Assembly: GCA_946478675.1 (NCBI GenBank)
Contig: CAMLEF010000004.1
Location: forward strand, 1 to 37,145
DNA: 37,145 nucleotides
Reading direction: 5' to 3'
DNA from: an uncultured Flavobacteriales bacterium
GTDB taxonomy: Bacteria > Bacteroidota > Bacteroidia > Palsa-965
The translations under genes were made by a program, and so were the position numbers. Positions within the stretch are counted from its first letter, which is position 1; each line of letters begins with the position of its first letter. The notes below the pieces were generated by a model. That model was not told the origin of the DNA. It made no database searches and saw only the letters and a program-made list of their open reading frames with translations. Shown here piece after piece: positions 1 through 7,494 of this stretch.

Positions 1-263
1 CGCGAGAGCTTCGAGAGCTTCAGATAGTTATCCGTGATCTTCTCGAGCCGGTCGCCGTAGGACGGATCGTCGCCGTAGATAATGTAAACGTCTTCGTCAG
101 GCGCGTAAAATTCACCGTTTACGATCGTGCAGGTGGAATTGTAATTGGTCGCATACACCTTGCCCTGGATCGACGCCTGGCCGCCTTGCCCGGGACCGTT
201 GCTGCAGGAAGAAAATCCGAATGCCAGAAGAACTGCGAAGGAAAAGAGAAATGTGCGGAGCAT
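1..263 (-). CDS. Putative lipoprotein, N-terminal part only (runs off the left edge)
   Basis: The gene begins at an ATG complementary to 261-263 and stays open to base 1, giving about 87 residues of its N-terminus. The protein starts MLRTFLFSFAVLLAFGFSSC, a lipoprotein signal peptide with a lipobox-like FSSC. A Gly/Gln-rich linker follows, then a segment with alternating polar residues containing YIIYGDDPSYGDR. A lipid-anchored envelope protein is inferred; the missing C-terminus prevents family assignment. It lies downstream of the CotH-like gene on the same strand across a 231-base gap that holds an imperfect hairpin, so the two are probably separate transcripts. The codon pattern is consistent with real coding sequence, but the function is unknown. 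Confidence 0.75.
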   Translation of the reverse strand, partial: MLRTFLFSFAVLLAFGFSSCSNGPGQGGQASIQGKVYATNYNSTCTIVNGEFYAPDEDVYIIYGDDPSYGDRLEKITDNYLKLSKLS

Positions 264-421
264 AGTGAGAGTTTGTGAATTCGTTCGCTTTGGTTTAACG
301 CAGCCCGGGAAGAAATGGTTGAGCCCTTTTCCGTCTGTGTGATAATTATCTCCGGTCAGGGGCGTTGCCGGTGACGATTTTCACCCCTTCCACATTCACA
401 TTTTTTCGGTCGGGGTTAACA

Positions 422-485
422 AGCGGATAACCTTACCGTTATGCCTGCGTTAATCATCGGTAAAGTTATCGGTTTTCCGCTACCG
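422..485 (-). terminator. Imperfect hairpin downstream of the CotH-like gene
   Basis: GATAACCTTACCG (426-438) pairs with CGGTAAAGTTATC (458-470) with one mismatch. The stem can extend with AGCGG on the left and CCGCT on the right across an internal loop. It lies just past the 3' end of the minus-strand gene at 495-1997. No clear T-run follows on that strand, so termination is only a suggestion. The rest of the 264-494 spacer shows nothing else recognisable. Confidence 0.35.
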
Positions 486-494
486 GCCAAATGC

Positions 495-1997
495 TTAGCG
501 ACGAACCGCCACAGTGCTGCGGGCAACAGCGCCGTTGGGCTTCGTGATGACGGCAAAGTAGAGACCGTCCGCGAGATTTTGCGTGGAAAGCTGCAGCTGC
601 GAAGACGACGGCGTTTGTAGTTCCGCAACGATTGCACGACCCGTCGCGTCGAAGAGCTGAACGGAACATTCTGCGGCGTTCCATCCTTCCGGCAACAGGA
701 TCGTGGCGGAAGTGACGGCGGGATTCGGGAAAACTTTCAGCCCGCCCGAATTAGCGGACTGCTCTTCCACGCTGAGCCAGCAACCGTAAGCCGACAATTG
801 CGAGGTGAGGCTTGTGCGGCGGGCGGTGATGAACGGCTTCAACCCGGGCGACTGATTCACCGTCATCGTGATGTTGTCTTCGAATTGCTGGTTGGTAAAA
901 TCCTTCAGCGTGTCGGCGTACACGTCGGTGCGGATCTTGTTGGCGAGACTGTCGATGTACGCATCCATCGCGGCGTTGGAGAAATCCTGCATGAGGTTGC
1001 AGTACGCAGAAATGTACATCGCGTGATACGTCGCATTGGCGAGCATGTTGTTGGCGAGCGGGCGCGCGGTGGGCTGGTTGAGGTAATCGTAATTCAGCGA
1101 TTGCAGCTGCGTGATGCTCATCGCCATGTTGAAATTGCCGAACGCTTCATTCACGTCCCACGCGATCCAGTGGAATTTGAAATACGTCGAATCGTCGTAC
1201 ACGAAATAATTGTGGCCGCTGCCGATGTACGAATCGAGATCGACGAACATGTTCATCGCCGCCATGTAGCTGAGGAATTGCCAGCTGTCGAGCACCGTTT
1301 CCAGCGAATCGTAATAAACGCCGCTTGCCGTATTGTTTGCGATATCGATGAGATGAACGAGATCATTCCACGAAGTCGCGTTCGAATCCGACTCCAATGA
1401 ATAACGGTTGTAATACGACGAAGCGCTGCTGCCGTACCATTTCATATCGCCGTTCGGATCGCCTTTGTAGAGGTTGCCGTCGTTGTCGGGATAATGCTGC
1501 TTGAGGAATTTCGAATTCACTTCTTCCACGAGCGTGTACAATCCCCAATAAACGCCGTTGAGATACACTCTCGCATACGTGCAGCGCGGCGCATCGATCC
1601 CGTGCGCGTTCAAAAAATCGAGACAGATCTTCTCACGCATCAGCGTCGGATCTTTGAAGCTGTTGTTGAGGTTGAATTTCTTGATGCCGTCGAAATCCTG
1701 TCCCGCAACAAACAGGTTCAGATCGATCTTGAATGATTTTTTATTGCTGGGATTGTTGAACGAAGAATTTCCTTTCGTCTTGATCCCGACCGAAGGCATC
1801 ACGCGCCCGTCGAGCGTCATGTCGCATTCCATGTAGGAATCGTTCGCATGCGTGGCGATCAGCGAATCCCAGTAAGACGTTTGGGAAAACGTGAAATAAA
1901 TATCGTGGATGAAATTCGCCGCCCAGAGACTGTCACCGTCGGCTGCGCGGGAGGTGAACGGAAGGGCGAAAAGCAGGAGAGCGAAGATGCGTTTCAT
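495..1997 (-). CDS. CotH-kinase-like secreted protein with T9SS sorting domain
   Basis: 500 residues. The N-terminus MKRIFALLLFALPFTSRAA is a Sec signal peptide. Residues about 55-300 carry features of the CotH kinase family: GIKTKGNSSF (71-80), KKSFKIDLN (86-94), LNNSFKDPTLMREK (110-123), then RVYLNGVYWGLYTLVEEVN and GNLYKGDPNGD, and later HWIAWDVNEAFGNFN. CotH in Bacillus is a spore-coat protein kinase; secreted bacterial homologues are mostly uncharacterised, so kinase activity is inferred from family only. Residues about 425-500 form a type A T9SS C-terminal sorting domain: VFPNPA, LFDATGRAI, LADGLYFAVI and a basic end VAVRR. The protein is therefore probably exported across the outer membrane by the T9SS and released or anchored. 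It is divergent from cdd. Confidence 0.88.
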   Translation of the reverse strand: MKRIFALLLFALPFTSRAADGDSLWAANFIHDIYFTFSQTSYWDSLIATHANDSYMECDMTLDGRVMPSVGIKTKGNSSFNNPSNKKSFKIDLNLFVAGQDFDGIKKFNLNNSFKDPTLMREKICLDFLNAHGIDAPRCTYARVYLNGVYWGLYTLVEEVNSKFLKQHYPDNDGNLYKGDPNGDMKWYGSSASSYYNRYSLESDSNATSWNDLVHLIDIANNTASGVYYDSLETVLDSWQFLSYMAAMNMFVDLDSYIGSGHNYFVYDDSTYFKFHWIAWDVNEAFGNFNMAMSITQLQSLNYDYLNQPTARPLANNMLANATYHAMYISAYCNLMQDFSNAAMDAYIDSLANKIRTDVYADTLKDFTNQQFEDNITMTVNQSPGLKPFITARRTSLTSQLSAYGCWLSVEEQSANSGGLKVFPNPAVTSATILLPEGWNAAECSVQLFDATGRAIVAELQTPSSSQLQLSTQNLADGLYFAVITKPNGAVARSTVAVRR

Positions 1998-2185
1998 AGG
2001 GGTCGGGAGTTGGGCGTTGAACGAAAATAAAACAGTTGTGCTGTTTTTTCAAAAATGAAAAAGCACGGGAAGAACAGGAAGAAAACGAGGTGAAGATTCC
2101 GAATCCGGCGGCGATGGGTTGCTTTCCCAATAGTAATCCGCGAATTCATTACCGTATGTTCCCCGAACGATTAACTTTACTTCCT

Positions 2186-2677
2186 ATGCGAAAGCTGACG
2201 CTCACCACGACGATCACGGAATTTTCGAACGACCAGGAACTGCCGGCGAACGAGCTGGAATTGCTCAACGCGGCGCGAAAGGCGGTCGGGAATGCGTATG
2301 CTCCTTATTCGGAATTTTACGTGGGCGCGGCGGTGCGGCTGGCAAACGGGAAAGTCGTTGCAGCGAACAACCAGGAGAATGTCGCCTATCCTTCCGGTCT
2401 TTGCGCGGAGCGTGTGGCGATCTTTTTTGCTTCCGCGAATCATCCCGGCGAAAAGATCGAAGCGGTGGCCGTGAGCTGCTCTTCGGAGAAAACCGGTTCG
2501 GATAAACCCTTTTCTCCCTGCGGCGCCTGTCGCCAGGTTTTGGCGGAATATGAGCAGAAACAGCATTCTCCGATCCGCGTGCTGCTCGGCGGGAAGACGG
2601 GAACGATCCTTTCGGTGGACAGCGTGAAAGACCTGCTGCCGCTGGTGTTCGAGGCGAACGAGCTGAAGAATAAATAG
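2186..2677 (+). CDS. cdd: Cytidine deaminase
   Basis: 163 residues when started at the ATG at 2186. The reading frame is open further upstream, but that extension has no family similarity. The enzyme hydrolytically deaminates cytidine and deoxycytidine to uridine and deoxyuridine in pyrimidine salvage. The zinc site is complete: C73-A-E75 in GLCAERVAIF supplies one cysteine ligand and the catalytic glutamate, and PCGAC (C112, C115) supplies the other two cysteines. NAYAPYSEFYVGAAV near the N-terminus is the usual substrate-binding start of the family. A -7-like box TAACTTTA at 2172-2179 ends 6 bases before the ATG, which supports this start and suggests a very short leader. It precedes pdhA by 89 bases and has its own likely promoter. 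Confidence 0.93.
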   Translation: MRKLTLTTTITEFSNDQELPANELELLNAARKAVGNAYAPYSEFYVGAAVRLANGKVVAANNQENVAYPSGLCAERVAIFFASANHPGEKIEAVAVSCSSEKTGSDKPFSPCGACRQVLAEYEQKQHSPIRVLLGGKTGTILSVDSVKDLLPLVFEANELKNK

Positions 2678-2733
2678 CCCGGTTTTCGTTTTTTGCCTTT
2701 CCCCCGGCCCATACCGGGTATTATCTCTTTCGT

Positions 2734-2741
2734 TATCTTTG
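2734..2741 (+). promoter_or_regulatory. -7 promoter box of pdhA
   Basis: TATCTTTG matches the Bacteroidetes primary-sigma -7 consensus TAnnTTTG and ends 25 bases before the pdhA ATG. I do not see a convincing TTTG -33 element at the usual 19-21-base spacing, so the call rests on the -7 box and its position. Confidence 0.5.
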
Positions 2742-2766
2742 AAACCTTAACAAAATCCCGTCATTC

Positions 2767-3792
2767 ATGGCGACCAAAACACAGAAGGCAGCTCCCAAAA
2801 ACAAAAGCGGTTTCAGCAAGGAAGTTTACCAGTACTGGTACGAATCGATGCTCGTGATGCGCCGCGTCGAGGAGAAATGTTCCGAATTGTATATCCAGCA
2901 AAAGATCCGTGGCTTCTGCCACCTCTATATCGGCCAGGAAGCGCTCGTAGCAGGCGCTGAGTCCGCGATCACGAAAAACGACCGCGTCATCACCGCTTAC
3001 CGCGACCACGCGCACCCGATCGGCCGGGGCATGCACCCGAAATTCGTCATCGCCGAGTTGCTCGCCAAAGTGACGGGCTGCTCCAAAGGCAAAGGCGGTT
3101 CGATGCACATGTTCTCGAAAGAGCACAGCTTCTTCGGCGGGCACGGCATCGTGGGCGGACAAATTCCGCTGGGCGCAGGCATTGCATTCGCCGACCAGTA
3201 CAACGGCACCCAGAACGTCACGCTCTGCTACATGGGCGACGGTGCTGTCCGCCAGGGCGCGCTGCATGAAACGTTCAACATGGCGATGCTGTGGAAACTG
3301 CCGGTGATCTTCATCATCGAGAACAACAATTACGCGATGGGCACTTCCGTCCAGCGCACTTCGAACGTGCATGATCTCTACAAGCTCGGCCTGAGCTACG
3401 ACATGCCTTCTTTCCAGGTCGACGGCATGCGTTGCGAAACCGTGCACCAGGCGATTGCCGACGCAGCAGAACGCGCACGTGCCGGCCAGGGCCCGACGCT
3501 GCTCGAGATGAAAACCTATCGCTACCGCGGCCACTCGATGTCCGATCCGGCGAAATACCGCACGAAAGAAGAAGTCGAAGCTTACAAAGCACAAGACCCG
3601 ATCGAGCTCATCCTTTCCACGATGAAAGAGAACAGCTGGATCGACGACAAAGGCATCGAAGCGATGGAAGCGAAAGTAGCCGCGCTCGTTGACGAATCCG
3701 TGAAGTTCGCGGAAGAGTCGCCGTTCCCGGAACCGGAAGAATTGTACAACGACGTGTACGCGGAACCGAACTATCCGTTCATCAAAGATTAA
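2767..3792 (+). CDS. pdhA: Pyruvate dehydrogenase E1 component, alpha subunit
   Basis: 341 residues, the usual length of the alpha chain of heterotetrameric E1. It decarboxylates pyruvate with thiamine diphosphate and passes the hydroxyethyl group to lipoyl-E2. The ThDP-binding motif is seen as GDGAVRQGALHETFNMA (from 157) ending in ENNNYAMGTS (185-194). Other family marks are GKGGSMHMF (108-116), GGHGIVGGQIPLGAG and the YRYRGHSMSDP loop (251-261). The E2 gene follows, but the beta subunit (pdhB) and E3 are not in this window, so the complex is split across the chromosome. Regulation is likely from the -7 box at 2734-2741; a strong hairpin between pdhA and the E2 gene could set their relative expression. 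Branched-chain E1 is a less likely alternative given the E2 neighbour. Confidence 0.93.
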   Translation: MATKTQKAAPKNKSGFSKEVYQYWYESMLVMRRVEEKCSELYIQQKIRGFCHLYIGQEALVAGAESAITKNDRVITAYRDHAHPIGRGMHPKFVIAELLAKVTGCSKGKGGSMHMFSKEHSFFGGHGIVGGQIPLGAGIAFADQYNGTQNVTLCYMGDGAVRQGALHETFNMAMLWKLPVIFIIENNNYAMGTSVQRTSNVHDLYKLGLSYDMPSFQVDGMRCETVHQAIADAAERARAGQGPTLLEMKTYRYRGHSMSDPAKYRTKEEVEAYKAQDPIELILSTMKENSWIDDKGIEAMEAKVAALVDESVKFAEESPFPEPEELYNDVYAEPNYPFIKD

Positions 3793-3820
3793 TCGTGCTT
3801 AAACGCGCAGAAAATAAATG

Positions 3821-3878
3821 AACCACGGAGACACGGGGACACAGAGAAAAAACTCCGTGCCTCTGTGTCTCCGTGGTT
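3821..3878. repeat. Large hairpin of RCRCRRAG words between pdhA and the E2 gene
   Basis: Left arm 3821-3846 and right arm 3853-3878 (26 bases each) pair at 22 positions plus two G-T wobbles around an A6 loop (3847-3852). The outer 14 bases of each arm (AACCACGGAGACAC and its complement) are perfect. Each arm consists of three similar 8-9-base words of the form CRCRRAG, a pattern found at four other sites in this window. There is no long T-run after it. It could be an mRNA-stabilising or attenuating structure, or a dispersed repeat. Confidence 0.85.
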
Positions 3879-3903
3879 AACCAACAACATTCACTCTCAG
3901 AAA

Positions 3904-5190
3904 ATGGCAGAAGTAGTTAAAATGCCGAAACTCAGCGACACGATGACCGAAGGTGTCGTTGCAACCTGGAATAAAAAAGTCGGTGATACGGTGAAGAAAG
4001 GCGACATCCTCGCCGAGATCGAAACCGATAAGGCGACGATGGAATTCGAATCGTTCTACAACGGAACGATGCTGTACATCGGCGTTGAAAAAGGACAGGG
4101 CGCTCCGGTCGATGCGGTGCTCTGCATCATCGGCAACCCGGGCGAAGACATCCAGCCGTTGCTCGAAGCTGCCAAAAACTCTTCCGCGAAAAAAGAAGAA
4201 GCTCCTGCCAAAAAAGAAGAGCCGAAGAAAGAAGAGCCCGCTCCGCAGAAAGTAGCCGCCGAGAAAAAACCCGAGCCGGTGAAAGTCGCGCCGCAGCCGG
4301 TGATGGCGGAAGTCAGCGAGAACGGCGACGGCCGCATCAAGGCTTCCCCGCTCGCGAAAAAGCTGGCGGCGGAAAAAGGCCTCGACCTCAATGCCGTTTC
4401 CGGAACCGGTGAGCACGGACGTGTCGTGAAGCGCGACGTGGAATCGTGGCATCCCGGCAAAATGGGCAATCTTTCGTTCGGCGGCGGCAGCGCTGTCATC
4501 AACACGAAAGAAAGCTTCACCGAGGAGCCGATATCGCAGATGCGCAAAACCATCGCGCGCCGTCTTTCCGAAAGCATGTTCACCGCGCCGCATTTCTATC
4601 TCACGATGGAGATCGACATGGACCAGGCCGCAAAATCACGCGAAGCCATCAATGCGATGGGAACGGTGAAGGTTTCTTTCAACGACATGGTGATCCGCGC
4701 TTGTGCCGCTGCGCTGCGTCGTCATCCGAAAGTGAATTCTTCGTGGCTCGGCGACCGCATCCGTTACAACCAGCACGTGCATATCGGCGTGGCGGTTGCG
4801 GTCGAAGAAGGCCTGCTCGTTCCGGTCGTGCGTTTTGCCGATCAGAAATCCTTCGCGCAGATCGGCGCTGAAGTGAAAGAGTACGCGAAAAAAGCAAAAG
4901 AGAAAAAGCTGCAGCCGTCGGATTGGGAAGGCAACACGTTTACGATTTCCAACCTCGGCATGTTCGGCATCGAAGAATTCACCGCGATCATCAACCCGCC
5001 CGACGCCTGCATTCTCGCGGTCGGCGGCATCAAGGATACGCCTGTCGTGAAGAACGGCCAGGTCGTTCCCGGCAAAGTGATGAAAGTAACGCTCTCCTGC
5101 GACCACCGCGTTGTCGATGGCGCAACCGGCGCGGCTTTCCTGCAAACCCTGAAGATGATGCTGGAAAACCCGGTGACGATGTTTATGTAA
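3904..5190 (+). CDS. pdhC: Pyruvate dehydrogenase E2 (dihydrolipoamide acetyltransferase)
   Basis: 428 residues from the ATG at 3904. An upstream in-frame GTG at 3865 lies inside the spacer hairpin and is not credible. Domain order: one lipoyl domain (1-80) with the lipoylated lysine K43 in ETDKATMEFE; a Lys/Glu/Pro/Ala-rich mobile linker (about 90-140); a peripheral subunit-binding domain (about 144-181: RIKASPLAKKLAAEKG, GTGEHGRVVKRDVE); and the acyltransferase core (about 205-428) with catalytic DHRVVDG (H401, D405). It transfers the acetyl group from lipoamide to CoA and forms the core of the complex. It is probably co-transcribed with pdhA and ends at a good terminator (5209-5243). Confidence 0.93.
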   Translation: MAEVVKMPKLSDTMTEGVVATWNKKVGDTVKKGDILAEIETDKATMEFESFYNGTMLYIGVEKGQGAPVDAVLCIIGNPGEDIQPLLEAAKNSSAKKEEAPAKKEEPKKEEPAPQKVAAEKKPEPVKVAPQPVMAEVSENGDGRIKASPLAKKLAAEKGLDLNAVSGTGEHGRVVKRDVESWHPGKMGNLSFGGGSAVINTKESFTEEPISQMRKTIARRLSESMFTAPHFYLTMEIDMDQAAKSREAINAMGTVKVSFNDMVIRACAAALRRHPKVNSSWLGDRIRYNQHVHIGVAVAVEEGLLVPVVRFADQKSFAQIGAEVKEYAKKAKEKKLQPSDWEGNTFTISNLGMFGIEEFTAIINPPDACILAVGGIKDTPVVKNGQVVPGKVMKVTLSCDHRVVDGATGAAFLQTLKMMLENPVTMFM

Positions 5191-5208
5191 TCGTTTTTAC
5201 AGGAAATG

Positions 5209-5243
5209 AAAAGCGGCAGGAGCGTTCTTCTGCCGCTTTTTTT
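5209..5243 (+). terminator. Rho-independent terminator after the E2 gene
   Basis: AAAAGCGGCAG (5209-5219) pairs perfectly with CTGCCGCTTTT (5230-5240) around a 10-base loop, followed by a T7 run (5237-5243). A diverged direct copy (29 of 34 bases) lies at 5750-5783, on the other side of the toxin-antitoxin genes. Confidence 0.85.
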
Positions 5244-5259
5244 GCGCTCAGTTTCTGCG

Positions 5260-5267
5260 TATCTTTA
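5260..5267 (+). promoter_or_regulatory. -7-like box of the toxin-antitoxin operon
   Basis: TATCTTTA differs from TAnnTTTG only in the last base and ends 17 bases before the antitoxin ATG at 5285. No convincing -33 element was found. Confidence 0.35.
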
Positions 5268-5284
5268 TTAGTAAGATTTTTATT

Positions 5285-5485
5285 ATGACTTCTTCGTTAA
5301 AAGCGGTTTTTTCAAAATTGAGCAAGATGTCTGCAGCGGAACAAAACGCAATTGCAGCCTTACTAAAGGAGGAGCTTGCCTGGAAGGCTTCTTTCGAAGA
5401 ATCACAGGAGCAGCTCGGTCTCCTGGCAGAAGAGGCTGTTGCCGAATACAAAAAAGGCAAAACCAAGCCCGTTAAGCTCAAGTGA
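5285..5485 (+). CDS. Putative antitoxin of a type II toxin-antitoxin pair
   Basis: 66 residues. The C-terminal part LAEEAVAEYKKGKTKPVKL has the AxxAxxEYxxGKTxPL pattern common to small antitoxins encoded just upstream of RelE/ParE-like toxins. The N-terminal half is amphipathic and rich in Ala, Glu and Lys. I see no clear DNA-binding fold, so whether it autoregulates the operon is unknown. The stop codon overlaps the toxin start (GTGA at 5482-5485), the usual translational coupling of such pairs. Base composition is lower in GC than that of pdhC or recG. Inferred role: binds and neutralises the toxin encoded next to it. Confidence 0.7.
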   Translation: MTSSLKAVFSKLSKMSAAEQNAIAALLKEELAWKASFEESQEQLGLLAEEAVAEYKKGKTKPVKLK

Positions 5486-5751
5486 ACTCGGTTACTACAG
5501 AGCGCTTTCGAAAAGCGTACGCTAAGCTTCCTGATAACATTAAAGAAGCGGCACGGAAAGCCTATTATTTGTGGGAAGCTAACCCGGGCCATGCGTCACT
5601 TGCATTCAAGCAAATCCATGCTATTCAACCGATTTATTCTGTGCGAGTGGGCTTATCCTGGCGTGCGCTCGGCGTAAAACAAGGACGAACTATGATCTGG
5701 TTCTGGATCGGCTCGCATGCTGAACACGATAAGTTGATTGCTTCTTTGTAA
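5482..5751 (+). CDS. RelE/ParE-superfamily toxin
   Basis: 89 residues with a GTG start at 5482 that overlaps the antitoxin stop. Family marks are the N-terminal helix TTERFRKAYAKLPDNIKEAARKAYYLW, the central IQPIYSVRVGLSWRALGV strand region and the C-terminal WFWIGSHAEHDKLIASL. The last motif is typical of a RelE/ParE-like subgroup often annotated as mRNA-degrading endonuclease or cytotoxin. Whether it cuts mRNA or acts on gyrase cannot be decided from the sequence. A terminator that begins at its stop codon (5750-5784) ends the operon. The pair lies between two similar terminators, which suggests insertion into the pdh locus. Confidence 0.8.
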   Translation: MNSVTTERFRKAYAKLPDNIKEAARKAYYLWEANPGHASLAFKQIHAIQPIYSVRVGLSWRALGVKQGRTMIWFWIGSHAEHDKLIASL

Positions 5752-5784
5752 AGCGGCAAGAAGATTCTTCTGTCGCTTTTTTTT
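5750..5784 (+). terminator. Terminator after the toxin gene
   Basis: AAAGCG(G)CAAGAAG pairs with CTTCTGTCGCTTT through one wobble and one bulge, followed by a T8 run (5777-5784). It resembles the terminator at 5210-5243 over its whole length, including the TTCTTC in the loop and descending arm. Confidence 0.75.
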
Positions 5785-5785
5785 A

Positions 5786-5813
5786 GCCGCAGATTACGCG
5801 GATTGCGCAGATT
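5786..5813. repeat. Single copy of the three-unit word repeat
   Basis: This stretch reads CCGCAGATT, ACGCGGATT, GCGCAGATT: three 9-base units, each [CGA]CGCRGATT. It has the same architecture as the words at 3821-3846, 11321-11346 and 36511-36536. No second arm lies close enough to form a hairpin. Confidence 0.5.
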
Positions 5814-5858
5814 AAGTCGAATCACAAACTCTCTCTTCAAATCATCTAATGCTTCCCC

Positions 5859-5928
5859 GCTTGTTCGAGCGGAGTCGGGAACTTGTTTCATTCCAATGCA
5901 ACAGGTTCCCGACTCCGCTCGAACAAGC
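5859..5928. repeat. Dispersed palindrome, full copy 1
   Basis: GCTTGTTCGAGCGGAG plus TCGGGAAC (5859-5882) is perfectly complementary to 5905-5928 (24 bp). The stem extends to about 29 bp with one G-T pair, leaving a loop TCATTCCAATGC (5888-5899). A second copy is at 24489-24554 and a half copy at 13545-13557. It lies 8 bases beyond the stop codon of the minus-strand gene at 5937, at a convergent junction. Confidence 0.9.
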
Positions 5929-5936
5929 CTGGGAGA

Positions 5937-6563
5937 TTACTTGCGTCTTCTTCCAAAATAAATTTTCGGCTGCTCCAGCTTTATTGAAAAACGTTTCGGC
6001 CAGTACGTCACTCCGGCGGAAAACGTCAACGCAAGCGGAATGCCGGGCGTGAAGCCGAAATTGAAATCCAGCGATTCGCTGAGCTGCCAGTGCCAGGCGA
6101 ATTCTCCGGCGATCCAGAAGATCTTGTATTGCACGTCGCCGAGATGACGGGAATGGTAACGACGAAAAACGCCGCCGTCTTCGTATTCGGGGAAACGGTT
6201 CCAGTCCTGCCGGTAATACAGCATCGGTCCGATGCCGAGCAGCAGGCGGTGCTTTCCTTTTTCCCAAAGCAAACCGCGGATGCCGAGATGCGAAAATCCT
6301 GCAAGGCCGCCGGAGCAATCGGTGAACGCGCCCTGCATTAACGTCACGGCAAGCTGATCGTAAAAAAAGTAATGATCAATGGAAGCGACGCCGCCGAAGT
6401 TGAGCACCACGAACGCGTGGTCGTCGAGCTTGTGCGGCTGGATCGACGCGGTCTGGTCACCGAACGGATGCACCGTGAGCCCGAGGTAACGTAACGACAA
6501 AGTAGTCTGCGCTTTTGCAAGCACACACATTAACATTGCGATCGTCACGAACAACTTCTTCAT
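5937..6563 (-). CDS. Exported protein, probable outer-membrane barrel
   Basis: 208 residues. MKKLFVTIAMLMCVLAKA is a Sec signal peptide followed by QTT. The rest is rich in alternating aromatic/hydrophobic and polar residues (FFYDQLAVTLMQGAF, HRLLLGIGPMLYYRQDW, FWIAGEFAWHWQLS, LDFNFGFTPGIPLALTFSAGVTYW), as expected of a small outer-membrane beta barrel. It ends in basic RRRK rather than a terminal aromatic residue. No specific family was recognised. Its ATG overlaps the TGA stop of the upstream CFI-box gene by 4 bases, so the two are translationally coupled and may act together at the envelope. Confidence 0.75.
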   Translation of the reverse strand: MKKLFVTIAMLMCVLAKAQTTLSLRYLGLTVHPFGDQTASIQPHKLDDHAFVVLNFGGVASIDHYFFYDQLAVTLMQGAFTDCSGGLAGFSHLGIRGLLWEKGKHRLLLGIGPMLYYRQDWNRFPEYEDGGVFRRYHSRHLGDVQYKIFWIAGEFAWHWQLSESLDFNFGFTPGIPLALTFSAGVTYWPKRFSIKLEQPKIYFGRRRK

Positions 6564-7345
6564 CGCTGCAGCAAACGGACGAAACGATCAAGCGTTGCAC
6601 GGATCACGCGATGCAGCCAGCGTAAGTGCGCATACTTTTTCACGAAGCCCGGCGACCAGCCATAATACCAGCGAATGAATGCGCGGCCGAATGCGGAATG
6701 CGAAAGCGTTTCATCACGGAATCGACGCAGCACCAAAACTTCCGGCGCGTCGTAAGAGCCGTACACCATCGTCGCGATGTAGCAGCCGCTGTTGCTGCCA
6801 CTGCCGTTTCCGTTTCCGCTGCCACTGTTGCTGCCTCCGCTGTTGCTGCCGCTGGTTGTGTTGTTAGCCGCATTAGTCGAAGCATTCACCAGCGCGAAGA
6901 TCAGCCAGATGAGCAGGAGAAACGCGATCACGACAAACAGGATGAACAGCCCGATGGTGAGGCCGATGATCTTGCCGTCGTCATCGCCTGCTGCATGGAG
7001 CACGGCTTTGCGAAGCTCTTTCTTCGAAAGCTTCACGGGTTGCTCGCCCGTCGTGTCGGCAGCTGCAAACGCGTGATCGGTATAAAGATCGAGCAGCTGT
7101 TTGCGCGACGGTTTTGCTTTTGATGTTTTTCGCGCCGTCAATGTATCGTGCGAAAGCTGCGCATGATCCACATGGAAAGCGCCGTTCGGTCCGTGCATGT
7201 ACACGTCGGCGCTGCGCAGGTAATCCGAGAGCTCGGTGTCGGACGAAATTTCGGTGGAAACGGTTTCGGTGTTGCGTTGCGTGCGGCAACACCAGAGGGC
7301 CAGCGTCAGCAGTAACGCAAGGCCGAAGAAGGTTCTTTTTTTCAT
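6560..7345 (-). CDS. CFI-box protein with membrane segment and Gly/Ser/Asn linker
   Basis: 261 residues from the ATG complementary to 7343-7345; an earlier in-frame start would put extra residues before the signal sequence. Layout: N-terminal hydrophobic segment MKKRTFFGLALLLTLALWCC (possibly a lipoprotein signal, though the residues before Cys are atypical); a polar region (30-125); a strong transmembrane helix (about 130-165: IIGLTIGLFILFVVIAFLLL); a low-complexity linker of Gly, Ser and Asn; then CYIATMVYGSYDAPEVLVLR with RFRDETLSHSAFGRAFIRWYY and SPGFVKKY. The last part matches the C-terminal CFI-box pattern (C[FY]IATxxYGS..E...LR.FRD..L..S..GR.....YY..SP), whose role is unknown. It is co-transcribed with the barrel-like gene downstream. 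Confidence 0.78.
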   Translation of the reverse strand: MKKRTFFGLALLLTLALWCCRTQRNTETVSTEISSDTELSDYLRSADVYMHGPNGAFHVDHAQLSHDTLTARKTSKAKPSRKQLLDLYTDHAFAAADTTGEQPVKLSKKELRKAVLHAAGDDDGKIIGLTIGLFILFVVIAFLLLIWLIFALVNASTNAANNTTSGSNSGGSNSGSGNGNGSGSNSGCYIATMVYGSYDAPEVLVLRRFRDETLSHSAFGRAFIRWYYGWSPGFVKKYAHLRWLHRVIRATLDRFVRLLQR

Positions 7346-7494
7346 ACGGACAGTTTGGTCAACACGATTTCCGCGCAAAAAGCGCAGCAGTACTTCCAGA
7401 ACGTCGCCCGTATTCTGTTACGAATTAAAGAAATTTTCTCCGCGCGTTTGCCATTCTCACCATTAACGGGGAGCGAATTTTTTAAATTAGAAGA

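Noticed and set aside
2761..3594. Minus-strand open frame opposite pdhA
   Set aside because: Antisense shadow of a clear E1-alpha gene; no promoter or motif of its own.
6780..6870. Tandem repeat of GCTGCC/GTTTCC-like units as a possible noncoding repeat array
   Set aside because: It lies in frame within the CFI-box gene and encodes the Gly/Ser/Asn linker, so it is coding low complexity.
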